Shown here one piece after another: positions 15,969 to 22,517 of a stretch of 22,517 bases of DNA (within the stretch, counting starts at the first letter, position 1; every line of letters begins with the position of its first letter). Location: the NCBI GenBank assembly GCA_905236685.1, contig CAJOPD010000080.1, forward strand, positions 1-22,517. The letters run 5' to 3'. Both the position numbers and the translations under genes were made by a program. This DNA comes from an uncultured Clostridia bacterium. GTDB taxonomy: Bacteria; Bacillota; Clostridia; UBA1381. Under the pieces are notes generated by a model. It was not told the origin of the DNA, ran no database searches, and saw only the letters and a program-made list of their open reading frames with translations.

Positions 15969-16908
15969 ATCTGAATTTTACATCTTTAATCTCAAAAATC
16001 CTGCCGCCCAAGTATTCCAAAAGCCCAGCTTTACTTTTAAAATCAAATTCTATCTTATACGCGCAAAGCGCCTGATTGGAGAAGTGGAATTTGCGGTTTA
16101 TTTCCGCCTTTGTATATTTTCTGTCGCCCAAAAGCGAATGTCCAAAATAAGCGAGCACCGCGCGTATTTGGTGCGTTCTGCCGGTTTTAAGCTCAATTTC
16201 AAGGAGTGAGTATTCGGGGAATTCTTCTAATACGCGGTATGCCGTAACCGTTTCCTTTGCCCCCGCGGTCTCGTGCTCGGAAAATGCCGTCTTTTTGCTT
16301 TTCTCATCACGCAAAATATATCCGCGGATTTCCGCCTCTTTTTCGCGAAAATGCCCGTATGCAAGGCACAAATAGAACTTTTTTATTTCCCGCTTTTTTA
16401 TTTTTTCGTTTAAAACCCTCAGGGTCTCCGCATTTTTTGCGGCGAGTACAATGCCGCCCGTGCCTCTGTCTATGCGGTTTGCAAGTGCGGGAGCGAAGGT
16501 ATTTTCCTTATCGGGCAGGTATTCGCCCTTTTTGTATAAGTAGCTTTTGATGTGCGAGAGCAGATTGTCGGTGTTTTGTTTCTCGTCCTCGTGCACCAAA
16601 ACGCCCTGCGGCTTATTTATTATGAGCAGATTTTCGTCCTCATAAATTATATCAAGATTGGGCGAAATTTTGATAAAATCATATGTGTAGGCGGGCTTTT
16701 CAAAAAAGCCGTCGGCAAAATAAAGGGACAGAATATCCCCTTCCAAAAGCTTTACCGAGCCGTCTTTTATATGCCTGCCGTTTATTTTAACGCAGTTTTT
16801 GCGCAGGGATTTATACAGCATATTTTTTGAAATACACGGCATCAGCTTTAATAAGAACTTGTCAAGCCTTTGATTTGCATCATTTTTGCCCACGGCAAAT
16901 TCCCGCAT
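15967..16908 (-). CDS. RluA-family pseudouridine synthase
   Basis: A 313-residue enzyme that converts specific uridines of rRNA or tRNA to pseudouridine. Residues about 8-62 form an S4-type RNA-binding domain (NQRLDKFLLKL...). The catalytic loop is NRIDRGTGGIVLAAK with Asp147, in place of the more usual HRLDxxTSG. GRTHQIR (243-249) is the second conserved family motif. The S4 domain points to the RluC/RluD-type branch, but the target uridines cannot be read off. The start is ATG at 16906-16908, where an AGAGAGGA site (16918-16925) has about 9 bases of spacing. An in-frame ATG at 16915-16917 would have none. Its promoter is superimposed on that of the divergent DUF624 gene. Confidence 0.9.
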   Translation of the reverse strand: MREFAVGKNDANQRLDKFLLKLMPCISKNMLYKSLRKNCVKINGRHIKDGSVKLLEGDILSLYFADGFFEKPAYTYDFIKISPNLDIIYEDENLLIINKPQGVLVHEDEKQNTDNLLSHIKSYLYKKGEYLPDKENTFAPALANRIDRGTGGIVLAAKNAETLRVLNEKIKKREIKKFYLCLAYGHFREKEAEIRGYILRDEKSKKTAFSEHETAGAKETVTAYRVLEEFPEYSLLEIELKTGRTHQIRAVLAYFGHSLLGDRKYTKAEINRKFHFSNQALCAYKIEFDFKSKAGLLEYLGGRIFEIKDVKFR

Positions 16909-16917
16909 TTTGCACAT

Positions 16918-16925
16918 TCCTCTCT
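16918..16925 (-). promoter_or_regulatory. Ribosome binding site deciding the pseudouridine synthase start
   Basis: AGAGAGGA on the minus strand directly abuts the upstream ATG (16915-16917) but is 9 bases from ATG 16906-16908, so the second is the functional start. Confidence 0.65.
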
Positions 16926-16943
16926 ACTTTTTATGACAAAAAT

Positions 16944-16972
16944 ATTGTAACACAAAATTTTTTATGATACAA
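16944..16972 (-). promoter_or_regulatory. Promoter for the pseudouridine synthase gene
   Basis: On the minus strand, TTGTAT (16967-16972) and TACAAT (16944-16949) are 17 bp apart. Transcription would start near 16937, giving a leader of about 30 nt. It overlaps the plus-strand promoter completely. Confidence 0.7.
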
Positions 16973-16973
16973 T
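16945..16973 (+). promoter_or_regulatory. Promoter for the DUF624-mnmG operon
   Basis: TTGTAA at 16945-16950 and TACAAT at 16968-16973 are 17 bp apart. Transcription would begin near 16980, about 37 nt before the ATG at 17017. Confidence 0.72.
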
Positions 16974-17016
16974 AACTGTAACTGTATTTTTTTAAAACGG
17001 AAGGGATTATTAAAAA

Positions 17017-17832
17017 ATGGGACTTTTTTTTAATTTTGATAAAGCGGGTCCGGGCGTTGATAAGGACGCACCGAAAAAGAAGGGTATTTTTCTTTATACG
17101 GAGCTTTTTTTCAGAAAACTTTTGCCTTTGGTAAAGGTGAATATGCTTTATTTTTTGACAAGCCTGCCCGTTATGGCGGTTTATAATATCATAATAATAA
17201 ATGTCCTTGCCTCTGTTCTGCCGCAGGAAGTAAAGGGGAACGCGTGGCAGCTTTCGCTTATTTTGACTGCGATTATAACAATTCTGTGGGGCACGGGACC
17301 CGTGACAAGCGGATATATCTATATCTTGCGCAATTTTGCAAGGGAGGAGCACGCGTGGATAGCTTCCGATTTTTTTGAAAAGTCACGGGAAACCTTTAAG
17401 CTCGGAATTACCGTACTGCTGTGCGATATATTGGTTTTAATTTTGGAGATATACGCAGTAAATGTGTATGTAGGCTTAATAAGACAAGGCTATACTTTTG
17501 CGCAGTTTGCGCTTTTGGCAAGCGTTATTCTCTTTGCGATTTATACATTTATGCATTACTATATCTATGAACTCTCGGTAACCTTTGAAAACGGAATACG
17601 GAAAACTTTTAAAAATGCCTTTGTTATGGGATTTGCTATGCTTCCCGCAAACTTGTTTTTAACAATTTTTGTGATAGTGGTGACATTTTTCGCGTTTGCA
17701 GTTTTGCCGCCGTCGTTAATAATTGCGCTAATGCTTTTCATCTGGATATGCGCTATGCGTTTCCCGATTGATTTTTATGTTGCGCGGCTGATAAAGAGAA
17801 GGTTTATCAATAACAGGGAGGATACAGAATAG
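17017..17832 (+). CDS. DUF624 (YesL-like) membrane protein
   Basis: A 271-residue protein with about five or six membrane segments, at about residues 40-66, 79-106, 129-153, 162-187 and 205-247. The start FNFDKAGPGVDKDAPKKKG (5-23) and the GPVTSGYIYILRNFAREEHAW stretch (94-114, in part) match DUF624/YesL proteins, which in other Firmicutes often lie near sugar-use genes. No such genes are nearby here and the molecular role of the family is not established. GGAAGGG at 16999-17005 precedes the ATG at a slightly long spacing. The stop is directly followed by the mnmG ATG (TAGATG), so the two are co-translated. Confidence 0.85.
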   Translation: MGLFFNFDKAGPGVDKDAPKKKGIFLYTELFFRKLLPLVKVNMLYFLTSLPVMAVYNIIIINVLASVLPQEVKGNAWQLSLILTAIITILWGTGPVTSGYIYILRNFAREEHAWIASDFFEKSRETFKLGITVLLCDILVLILEIYAVNVYVGLIRQGYTFAQFALLASVILFAIYTFMHYYIYELSVTFENGIRKTFKNAFVMGFAMLPANLFLTIFVIVVTFFAFAVLPPSLIIALMLFIWICAMRFPIDFYVARLIKRRFINNREDTE

Positions 17833-19704
17833 ATGCCTAACTATCTTGAAAGCTATGATATTGCCGTAATAGGCGCGGGACACGCAGGCATTGAAGCGGG
17901 GCTTGCGGCGGCGCGGCTTGGGCTTAAAACAGTGATTTTTTCCATAAGCCTTGATGCGATAGCAAATTTGCCGTGCAATCCAAGCATTGGCGGCACAGCG
18001 AAGGGACATCTTGTGCGCGAGATTGACGCTTTGGGCGGAGAAATGGGCAAAGCGGCGGACGCAACTTTTATCCAGTCCAAAATGTTAAATGTCGGCAAAG
18101 GTCCCGCAGTACATTCGTTAAGATGCCAGATTGACCGCAAAAGCTATCACCGCGAGATGAAAAAACGGCTGGAAAATCAAAAAAATCTTCAAGTTAAGCA
18201 AGCGGAAATAGTAGATGTTGAGTTTGACGAAAACAACAATGTAACGGCGGTTGTAACACATCTCGGCACAAAATACGCGGTAAAATCGGCGGTAATTGCA
18301 ACAGGAACATATTTAAAGGGCAAGATTTTGATAGGCGAATATGAGCGCGAGTCCGGTCCTGACGGCATTTTTCCCGCAAATATTCTTTCTGCAAACCTTA
18401 AAAACAAGGGTATTACAGTACGGCGCTTTAAAACGGGAACGCCCGCCAGAATTCACGGGGACAGCCTTGACTTTTCCAAGATGGAAAAGGAGGAGGGCGA
18501 TGAGAAAATCGTCCCGTTTTCCTTTGAAACGGAGACCGCCGGCGAAAACAAGGCGAATTGCTGGCTTACCTATACGAACGGGGAAACGCACAAGGTCATT
18601 CTGGAAAATCTGGAAAGAACTCCTACTTACAGCGGAAGAGTGGAGGGCGTCGGCGCAAGATACTGCCCCTCTATCGAGGACAAGGTGGTAAAATTCAAGG
18701 ACAAGCCCCGCCACCAGCTTTTTATGGAGCCTATGGGACTTGATACAAAGGAGATGTATGCACAGGGCATATCCACAGGACTTCCCGAGGACATACAGCT
18801 CAAAATGCTCAGGACGATAAAGGGGCTTGAAAATGTAGAGATAATGCGCCCTGCCTATGCGATAGAATATGACTGCTGTGACCCGACGGAGCTTTTTGCA
18901 ACTCTTGAATTTAAGGAATATCACGGTCTTTACGGCGCGGGTCAGTTTAACGGTACAAGCGGATATGAGGAGGCGGCGGCACAGGGACTTGTTGCAGGAA
19001 TAAACGCCGCACTTAAATTAAAGGGCGAGGAGCCGCTTATTTTAAAACGCAGTGACGGATATATCGGAACTTTGATAGATGATTTGGTAACAAAAGGAAC
19101 AAACGAGCCGTACCGAATGATGACTTCAAGGAGCGAGTACAGGCTTCTGCTCCGCCAGGATAATGCAGACGAGCGGCTGACGCCGTTTGGGTACAGGGTC
19201 GGGCTTATTTCAGAAAAAAGATATGAAAAGTTTTTGGAAAAGCAGGAAATTATAGATAAAGAGGTAAAACGACTTCAAGATGTGTCGGTATCGCCCGATA
19301 AAATAAACCCGATTTTTGACAGATGCGGCACCTCAAAAGTTTCGGCAGGAATAAAATTAAGCGACGCGTTAAAACGCCCGCAGGTCAAGTATTCCGACCT
19401 TGCAGAAATCGACGGGACACGCCCCGAGCTTTCCGACGCGGTGTGCGAGGAGGCGGAAATCCGCATAAAATATGAGGGATATATAAAACGGCAGAAACAG
19501 CAGGTTGAACAGTTTGCGAAAATGGAAAACAGGCTTTTGCCCGAGGACTTAAATTACTCTGAAATTCACGGACTTCGCATTGAGGCGCGGCAAAAGCTCA
19601 GTAAGATAAAGCCGAAATCCTTGGGACAGGCGTCGCGGATTTCGGGAGTTTCGCCGAGCGATATATCGGTGCTTGTAATATGGCTTGAAAGCCAAAAGAA
19701 ATAA
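17833..19704 (+). CDS. mnmG: tRNA uridine-5-carboxymethylaminomethyl modification enzyme MnmG (GidA)
   Basis: A 623-residue FAD enzyme that, with MnmE, installs the carboxymethylaminomethyl group at wobble uridine 34 of several tRNAs. The Rossmann motif GAGHAG is at 14-19, CNPSIGGTAKGHLVREID follows with Cys48, and the second conserved cysteine is Cys278 in YCPSIEDK. The C-terminal region with SRSEYRLLLRQDNAD (around 417-431) and the helical end match the tRNA- and MnmE-binding part of GidA. Length equals that of the E. coli protein. GGGAGG (17817-17822) is about 10 bases before the ATG, which touches the previous stop. Unusually its neighbours are envelope genes rather than the mnmE/rsmG set often seen. 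Confidence 0.96.
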   Translation: MPNYLESYDIAVIGAGHAGIEAGLAAARLGLKTVIFSISLDAIANLPCNPSIGGTAKGHLVREIDALGGEMGKAADATFIQSKMLNVGKGPAVHSLRCQIDRKSYHREMKKRLENQKNLQVKQAEIVDVEFDENNNVTAVVTHLGTKYAVKSAVIATGTYLKGKILIGEYERESGPDGIFPANILSANLKNKGITVRRFKTGTPARIHGDSLDFSKMEKEEGDEKIVPFSFETETAGENKANCWLTYTNGETHKVILENLERTPTYSGRVEGVGARYCPSIEDKVVKFKDKPRHQLFMEPMGLDTKEMYAQGISTGLPEDIQLKMLRTIKGLENVEIMRPAYAIEYDCCDPTELFATLEFKEYHGLYGAGQFNGTSGYEEAAAQGLVAGINAALKLKGEEPLILKRSDGYIGTLIDDLVTKGTNEPYRMMTSRSEYRLLLRQDNADERLTPFGYRVGLISEKRYEKFLEKQEIIDKEVKRLQDVSVSPDKINPIFDRCGTSKVSAGIKLSDALKRPQVKYSDLAEIDGTRPELSDAVCEEAEIRIKYEGYIKRQKQQVEQFAKMENRLLPEDLNYSEIHGLRIEARQKLSKIKPKSLGQASRISGVSPSDISVLVIWLESQKK

Positions 19705-19711
19705 TAAAAAA

Positions 19712-19718
19712 AGGAGGT
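19712..19718 (+). promoter_or_regulatory. Ribosome binding site for a GTG start
   Basis: AGGAGGT is a near-perfect site with 9 bases before GTG 19728, supporting the non-ATG start of the MBOAT gene. Confidence 0.75.
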
Positions 19719-19727
19719 GCGCAAGGG

Positions 19728-21191
19728 GTGCTTTTTAATTCCTTTAATTTTTTGATATTTTTCCCGATAGTGACACTTGCGTATTTCCTTATACCGCAAA
19801 GATTAAAATACCTATGGCTTCTTTTAGCAAGCTACTATTTCTATATGAGCTGGAACCCCAAATATGCGCTGCTCATTTTGGCGTCTACCGCAATAACCTT
19901 TTTAAGCGGTATTTTAATAGACAGGGCGAAATCGAAAAAATCTAAAAAATGGGCGGTTTTCGGGAGCTTTGCGCTCAATCTTTTCATACTTTTCTTTTTT
20001 AAATATTTCTATTTTACGGTGGATAATATAAATGCGGTGCGGTCAATTTTAAAACTTCCCGCATATGTGCCGAGATTTGATATTGTCCTGCCTGTCGGGA
20101 TATCCTTTTACACCTTTCAGGCGCTTTCCTACACGGCTGATGTTTATCGCGGGGAGGTGAAGCCCGAAAAAAACTTTTTAAAGTACGCGCTTTTCGTGTC
20201 CTTTTTCCCGCAGCTTGTGGCGGGACCTATCGAGAGGTCGAAAAATCTGCTTTCGCAGGTGAACGCAGAGCATCATTTTGACTATCTGCGTGTAAGAAAA
20301 GGCTTGGTAACTATGCTTTGGGGATTTTTCTTAAAGCTTGTGATTGCCGACAGAGCCGCCATTTTGGTGAATACGGTTTATGATAATATATCGGCTTTTA
20401 CGGGGGCGCAGATTGCGCTTGCAACAATATGCTTTGCCGTCCAGATTTACTGCGATTTTGCCTCATATTCGACCATAGCAATCGGCGCGGCGGAGGTTAT
20501 GGACTTTAATCTTATGCAGAATTTCAAAAGACCGTACTTTGCGGCGTCAATAACGGACTTCTGGCGCAGATGGCATATTTCGCTGTCAAGCTGGTTCCGT
20601 GATTACCTGTATATTTCGCTTGGCGGCAATAAAAAGGGCGCGCTTAGAAAATATTTGAATATTATGATAGTTTTTCTGACGAGCGGACTGTGGCACGGAG
20701 CGAGCTGGCATTTTGTTATATGGGGCGCAATCCACGGCGTATATCAAATTATCGGCGGAGTGACAAAAAAAGCACGGCAAAATCTGCGCGAAAGACTCTT
20801 AATAAAAGACGGGAATTTGCTTTATGTATTTTTAAGCCGTGCGGTAACCTTTGTGCTGGTATGCTTTTCTTGGATATTTTTCAGGAGTGCCGATATGGGC
20901 GAGGCGGCAGAGGCAGTAAAAAGAATATTTACAAGCTTTAATCCGAGCGAGCTCAAAATAACCGATTTGGGCATTGATGTTGCAAATATAATTGTGCTTT
21001 TGTCAGCGGTTTTGGTACTGATTGCAGTCAGCATATTTCAAGAGCGTGACGAAAATATGTTAAAAAAAGCGGAAAATATGCATTTTATTGCGAGATGGGC
21101 GGTTTACCTGGTACTGATTTTTGCGGTGCTTATTTTCGGCGTTTACGGACCCGGTTTTGAGGCAAGCCAGTTCATATATTTCCAGTTTTAA
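19728..21191 (+). CDS. MBOAT-family O-acyltransferase (AlgI/DltB-like)
   Basis: A 487-residue integral membrane enzyme that passes acyl groups, usually acetyl, across the membrane to extracellular polymers. The N-terminus FNFLIFFPIVTLAYFLIP is the usual first helix. PVGISFYTFQALSYTADVYRG (122-142, in part), VAGPIERSK, RRWHISLSSWFRDYLY (280-295) and SGLWHGASWHF (319-329) are the conserved AlgI/PatA blocks, with His323 the expected catalytic histidine and His283 also conserved. About ten to twelve helices are visible. GTG is the start. The next gene encodes an SGNH-like extracellular protein, so the pair is probably one O-acylation system. Target polymer unknown; the teichoic acid-like glycan of this region is a guess. 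Confidence 0.92.
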   Translation: MLFNSFNFLIFFPIVTLAYFLIPQRLKYLWLLLASYYFYMSWNPKYALLILASTAITFLSGILIDRAKSKKSKKWAVFGSFALNLFILFFFKYFYFTVDNINAVRSILKLPAYVPRFDIVLPVGISFYTFQALSYTADVYRGEVKPEKNFLKYALFVSFFPQLVAGPIERSKNLLSQVNAEHHFDYLRVRKGLVTMLWGFFLKLVIADRAAILVNTVYDNISAFTGAQIALATICFAVQIYCDFASYSTIAIGAAEVMDFNLMQNFKRPYFAASITDFWRRWHISLSSWFRDYLYISLGGNKKGALRKYLNIMIVFLTSGLWHGASWHFVIWGAIHGVYQIIGGVTKKARQNLRERLLIKDGNLLYVFLSRAVTFVLVCFSWIFFRSADMGEAAEAVKRIFTSFNPSELKITDLGIDVANIIVLLSAVLVLIAVSIFQERDENMLKKAENMHFIARWAVYLVLIFAVLIFGVYGPGFEASQFIYFQF

Positions 21192-21197
21192 GAGGTG
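21191..21197 (+). promoter_or_regulatory. Ribosome binding site deciding the SGNH-like gene start
   Basis: AGAGGTG lies 6 bases before ATG 21204. An in-frame GTG at 21195 is part of the site itself, so ATG 21204 is the start. Confidence 0.7.
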
Positions 21198-21203
21198 AAA
21201 CCA

Positions 21204-22211
21204 ATGAAAACGGCAAGAAGAATAGTAGCGACAGCCTTATTTTTGACGATATTCTTATCGCTGTTTTCTTTGTGTGACCGTATTTTATCGAGGAAGGAGA
21301 CAGAGGGCTGGTGGAATGTCACCGCGAAAATCGACGGCTTTTATAACAGCCCGAAAAATGAATATGACATCATTTTTTTCGGCTCGTCAAACACATATTG
21401 CAGCTTTAACCCGCTTGTTATTTGGGAAAAAACAGGGGTAAAAAGCTATGTTTTTGCAACGCAGCAGCAGCCTTTGTGGGCGACCTATTATTATATGAAG
21501 GACGCGTTTAAGCGCCAAAACCCCGATATAGCGGTTTTGGACATTTTAATGCTTTCAAAAAATGATGAGTATTATGATGACGGCGTAAACTACACCTTTT
21601 GCGACAATATGCCGCTTAGTGCAGACAAGGTGCGGCTGGCGCGCGTGTCAGCGCCAAAAGGCGAGCGTCTGGGGCTTGTTTTAAGATTTTTGAAGTATCA
21701 TACAAGGTGGAGCGAGCTTAAAAAGGAGGATTTTGCGTATCGCAGGAAGAATATGCAGGACTACTCAAAGGGCTTTTATGTGCTTACCTCAAAATGCAAT
21801 ACGGCGGTGCATTATGACCTCAAAAATGTAACGGAAACCGAGCCTTTGAGCGAAAAAAACAGGGAATATCTTGAAAAGATAATAGACCTGTGCAACAAAA
21901 AAAATGTCCGTCTTATGCTGGTTAAAGCCCCGTCGAACAGTACGGAGGAGGAAAAGAGATATTATAATCAGGCAGAAAATATCGCAAAGGAAAAGGGTGT
22001 CGAATTTGTCGATTATAATATGTACTATGATGAAATTGGGCTTGATATGGCGGCGGACTTTTTTGACGAACGCCACCTTAATATTTACGGCGCAGAAAAG
22101 TTTACCGAGTATTTTATGGAAACGACCGACTATTTCAAAGATAAGACGCGGATAGACGAGGACTGGCGGTCGGATTATGAACGGTATGTAGGCGAGAGGG
22201 ACAAAAAATAG
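21204..22211 (+). CDS. SGNH-like extracellular acyl-transfer partner (AlgJ/DltD-like)
   Basis: A 335-residue protein, probably anchored by an N-terminal helix (residues about 5-25) with the rest outside the cell. IIFFGSSNTY (56-65) fills the place of the GDS block, with Ser62 the likely nucleophile. FFDERHLNIYG (286-296) supplies the DxxH pair, Asp288 and His291. This arrangement and its place 12 bp after an MBOAT gene suit a partner that moves the acyl group to the polymer, as PatB, AlgJ and DltD are thought to do. Overall similarity to any named member cannot be judged here. It is the last protein gene of the operon, and only 10 bp separate its stop from the tRNA promoter, with no terminator between. 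Confidence 0.8.
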   Translation: MKTARRIVATALFLTIFLSLFSLCDRILSRKETEGWWNVTAKIDGFYNSPKNEYDIIFFGSSNTYCSFNPLVIWEKTGVKSYVFATQQQPLWATYYYMKDAFKRQNPDIAVLDILMLSKNDEYYDDGVNYTFCDNMPLSADKVRLARVSAPKGERLGLVLRFLKYHTRWSELKKEDFAYRRKNMQDYSKGFYVLTSKCNTAVHYDLKNVTETEPLSEKNREYLEKIIDLCNKKNVRLMLVKAPSNSTEEEKRYYNQAENIAKEKGVEFVDYNMYYDEIGLDMAADFFDERHLNIYGAEKFTEYFMETTDYFKDKTRIDEDWRSDYERYVGERDKK

Positions 22212-22221
22212 TAAAAAAGTG

Positions 22222-22250
22222 TTGACAATGGTATGTTTTTTTGCTATAAT
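22222..22250 (+). promoter_or_regulatory. Consensus promoter for the tRNA-Ser genes
   Basis: Perfect TTGACA at 22222-22227 and TATAAT at 22245-22250 are 17 bp apart, with an extended TGC before the -10. It is the strongest promoter in the window, as expected for a stable RNA. Transcription would begin near 22257. Confidence 0.96.
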
Positions 22251-22269
22251 TAGCCTTGTCGCAAGAAAT

Positions 22270-22357
22270 GGAGAGCTGTCTGAGCGGTCGAAAGAGCCGG
22301 TCTTGAAAACCGGTGATGTGAAAGCATCCGTGGGTTCGAATCCCACGCTCTCCTCCA
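22270..22357 (+). tRNA. tRNA-Ser (anticodon UGA), CCA encoded
   Basis: Acceptor arms GGAGAGC (22270-22276) and GCTCTCC (22347-22353) pair fully. The anticodon stem is CCGGT/ACCGG around CTTGAAA, giving UGA, which reads UCN codons. A long variable arm as in all serine tRNAs follows, then the T arm GTGGG/CCCAC with TTCGAAT. The base after the acceptor stem is T22354 and then CCA is encoded. Serine tRNAs in bacteria usually have G at this discriminator position, so U is unusual here. Confidence 0.97.
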
Positions 22358-22385
22358 AAAAGTCAATAATTGAGTGAGTGAAATA

Positions 22386-22416
22386 AAAAAGTGTTGCCTC
22401 GGCAGCAACACTTTTT
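22386..22416 (+). terminator. Terminator-like hairpin between the two tRNA-Ser genes
   Basis: AAAAAGTGTTGC (22386-22397) pairs with GCAACACTTTTT (22405-22416) across a 7-nt loop. It looks like a complete terminator 28 nt after tRNA-Ser(UGA), and it is only 16 bp before the next tRNA. Confidence 0.8.
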
Positions 22417-22432
22417 GTTCACGGAAAGTTTT

Positions 22433-22517
22433 GGAGAAGTACTCAAGAGGCCGAAGAGGCGCCCCTGCTAAGGGTGTAGGTCGGGCAACCGGCGCGAGGG
22501 TTCAAATCCCTCCTTCT
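22433..22517 (+). tRNA. tRNA-Ser (anticodon GCU), 3' end cut by window
   Basis: The acceptor strand GGAGAAG (22433-22439) pairs with CTTCT at the window end, the last two pairs and CCA being outside. The anticodon stem is CGCCC/GGGTG around CTGCTAA, giving GCU, which reads AGC and AGU. A long variable arm and a T arm GAGGG/CCCTC with TTCAAAT are present. I see no promoter within the 75 bp before it. Confidence 0.94.

Noticed and set aside
18313..18924. A 203-residue minus-strand open frame inside mnmG
   Set aside because: It is antisense to a strongly conserved region of MnmG, has no promoter or convincing ribosome site, and its product lacks recognisable features.
21789..22358. A 189-residue minus-strand open frame crossing the tRNA-Ser
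   Set aside because: Its start region is the reverse complement of the tRNA-Ser gene, a well-known source of spurious 'VGFEPTDAF' protein entries. The rest is antisense to the SGNH-like gene.
1..22517. Mobile elements, CRISPR arrays, prophage genes or attachment sites
   Set aside because: I saw no transposase, integrase, terminal inverted repeats or spaced repeat arrays. The tRNA genes at the right edge could serve as attachment sites, but no integrase or duplicated tRNA end is in view.

Overview
The window reads as a dense, ordinary stretch of chromosome from a Gram-positive, Clostridia-like Firmicute. This is inferred from strong AGGAGG-type ribosome sites, sigma-A-type promoters, a TagO-type lipid-carrier sugar-phosphate transferase next to a WecB/MnaA epimerase, DUF975 and DUF624 (YesL-like) membrane proteins, and a nucleoside-type (BMP) ABC importer. 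Base composition looks intermediate (roughly mid-40s % GC by eye). I see no mobile element, CRISPR array, phage gene or broken gene. Species cannot be named from the sequence alone.

Layout. (1) 1-5390, plus strand: the end of an operon with a nucleoside/BMP-type ABC importer (ATPase fragment and two permeases), a COG2509-like FAD protein and adenylosuccinate synthase (purA), closed by a terminator at 5394. This looks like purine uptake plus interconversion. (2) 5431-7141, plus: a clear promoter, wecB/mnaA and an unrecognised membrane protein, closed by a bidirectional terminator. (3) 7173-8183, minus: an orphan protein with a beta-rich body and a C-terminal coiled coil. The gap upstream of it carries a 17-nt direct repeat at 30-bp spacing and two terminator-like hairpins. 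(4) 8377-15938, plus: a promoter followed by gltX, glnS, a PLP aminotransferase, trpS, tagO and a DUF975 gene with short gaps throughout, ending in a bidirectional terminator. (5) 15967-16908, minus: an RluA-family pseudouridine synthase. (6) 16944-16973: two opposed promoters superimposed on one symmetrical 30-bp element. (7) 17017-22208, plus: a DUF624 protein, mnmG, an MBOAT O-acyltransferase and an SGNH-like partner. (8) 22222-22517: a consensus promoter, tRNA-Ser(UGA), a terminator-like hairpin and a tRNA-Ser(GCU) cut by the window edge.

Functionally the window joins translation (three aminoacyl-tRNA synthetases, MnmG, a pseudouridine synthase, two serine tRNAs), purine supply and cell-surface polymer work (TagO, WecB/MnaA, MBOAT plus SGNH). 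WecB makes UDP-ManNAc and TagO starts the lipid-linked GlcNAc. Together they suit a wall teichoic acid linkage unit or a similar envelope glycan, and the MBOAT/SGNH pair could O-acylate such a polymer.

I did not find a convincing undescribed system. The items most worth a second look are the superimposed promoters at 16944-16973, the orphan gene at 7173-8183 with its repeats, the divergent PurA active-site residues, the GluRS/GlnRS tandem, and the arrangement of the tRNA-Ser(GCU) gene.
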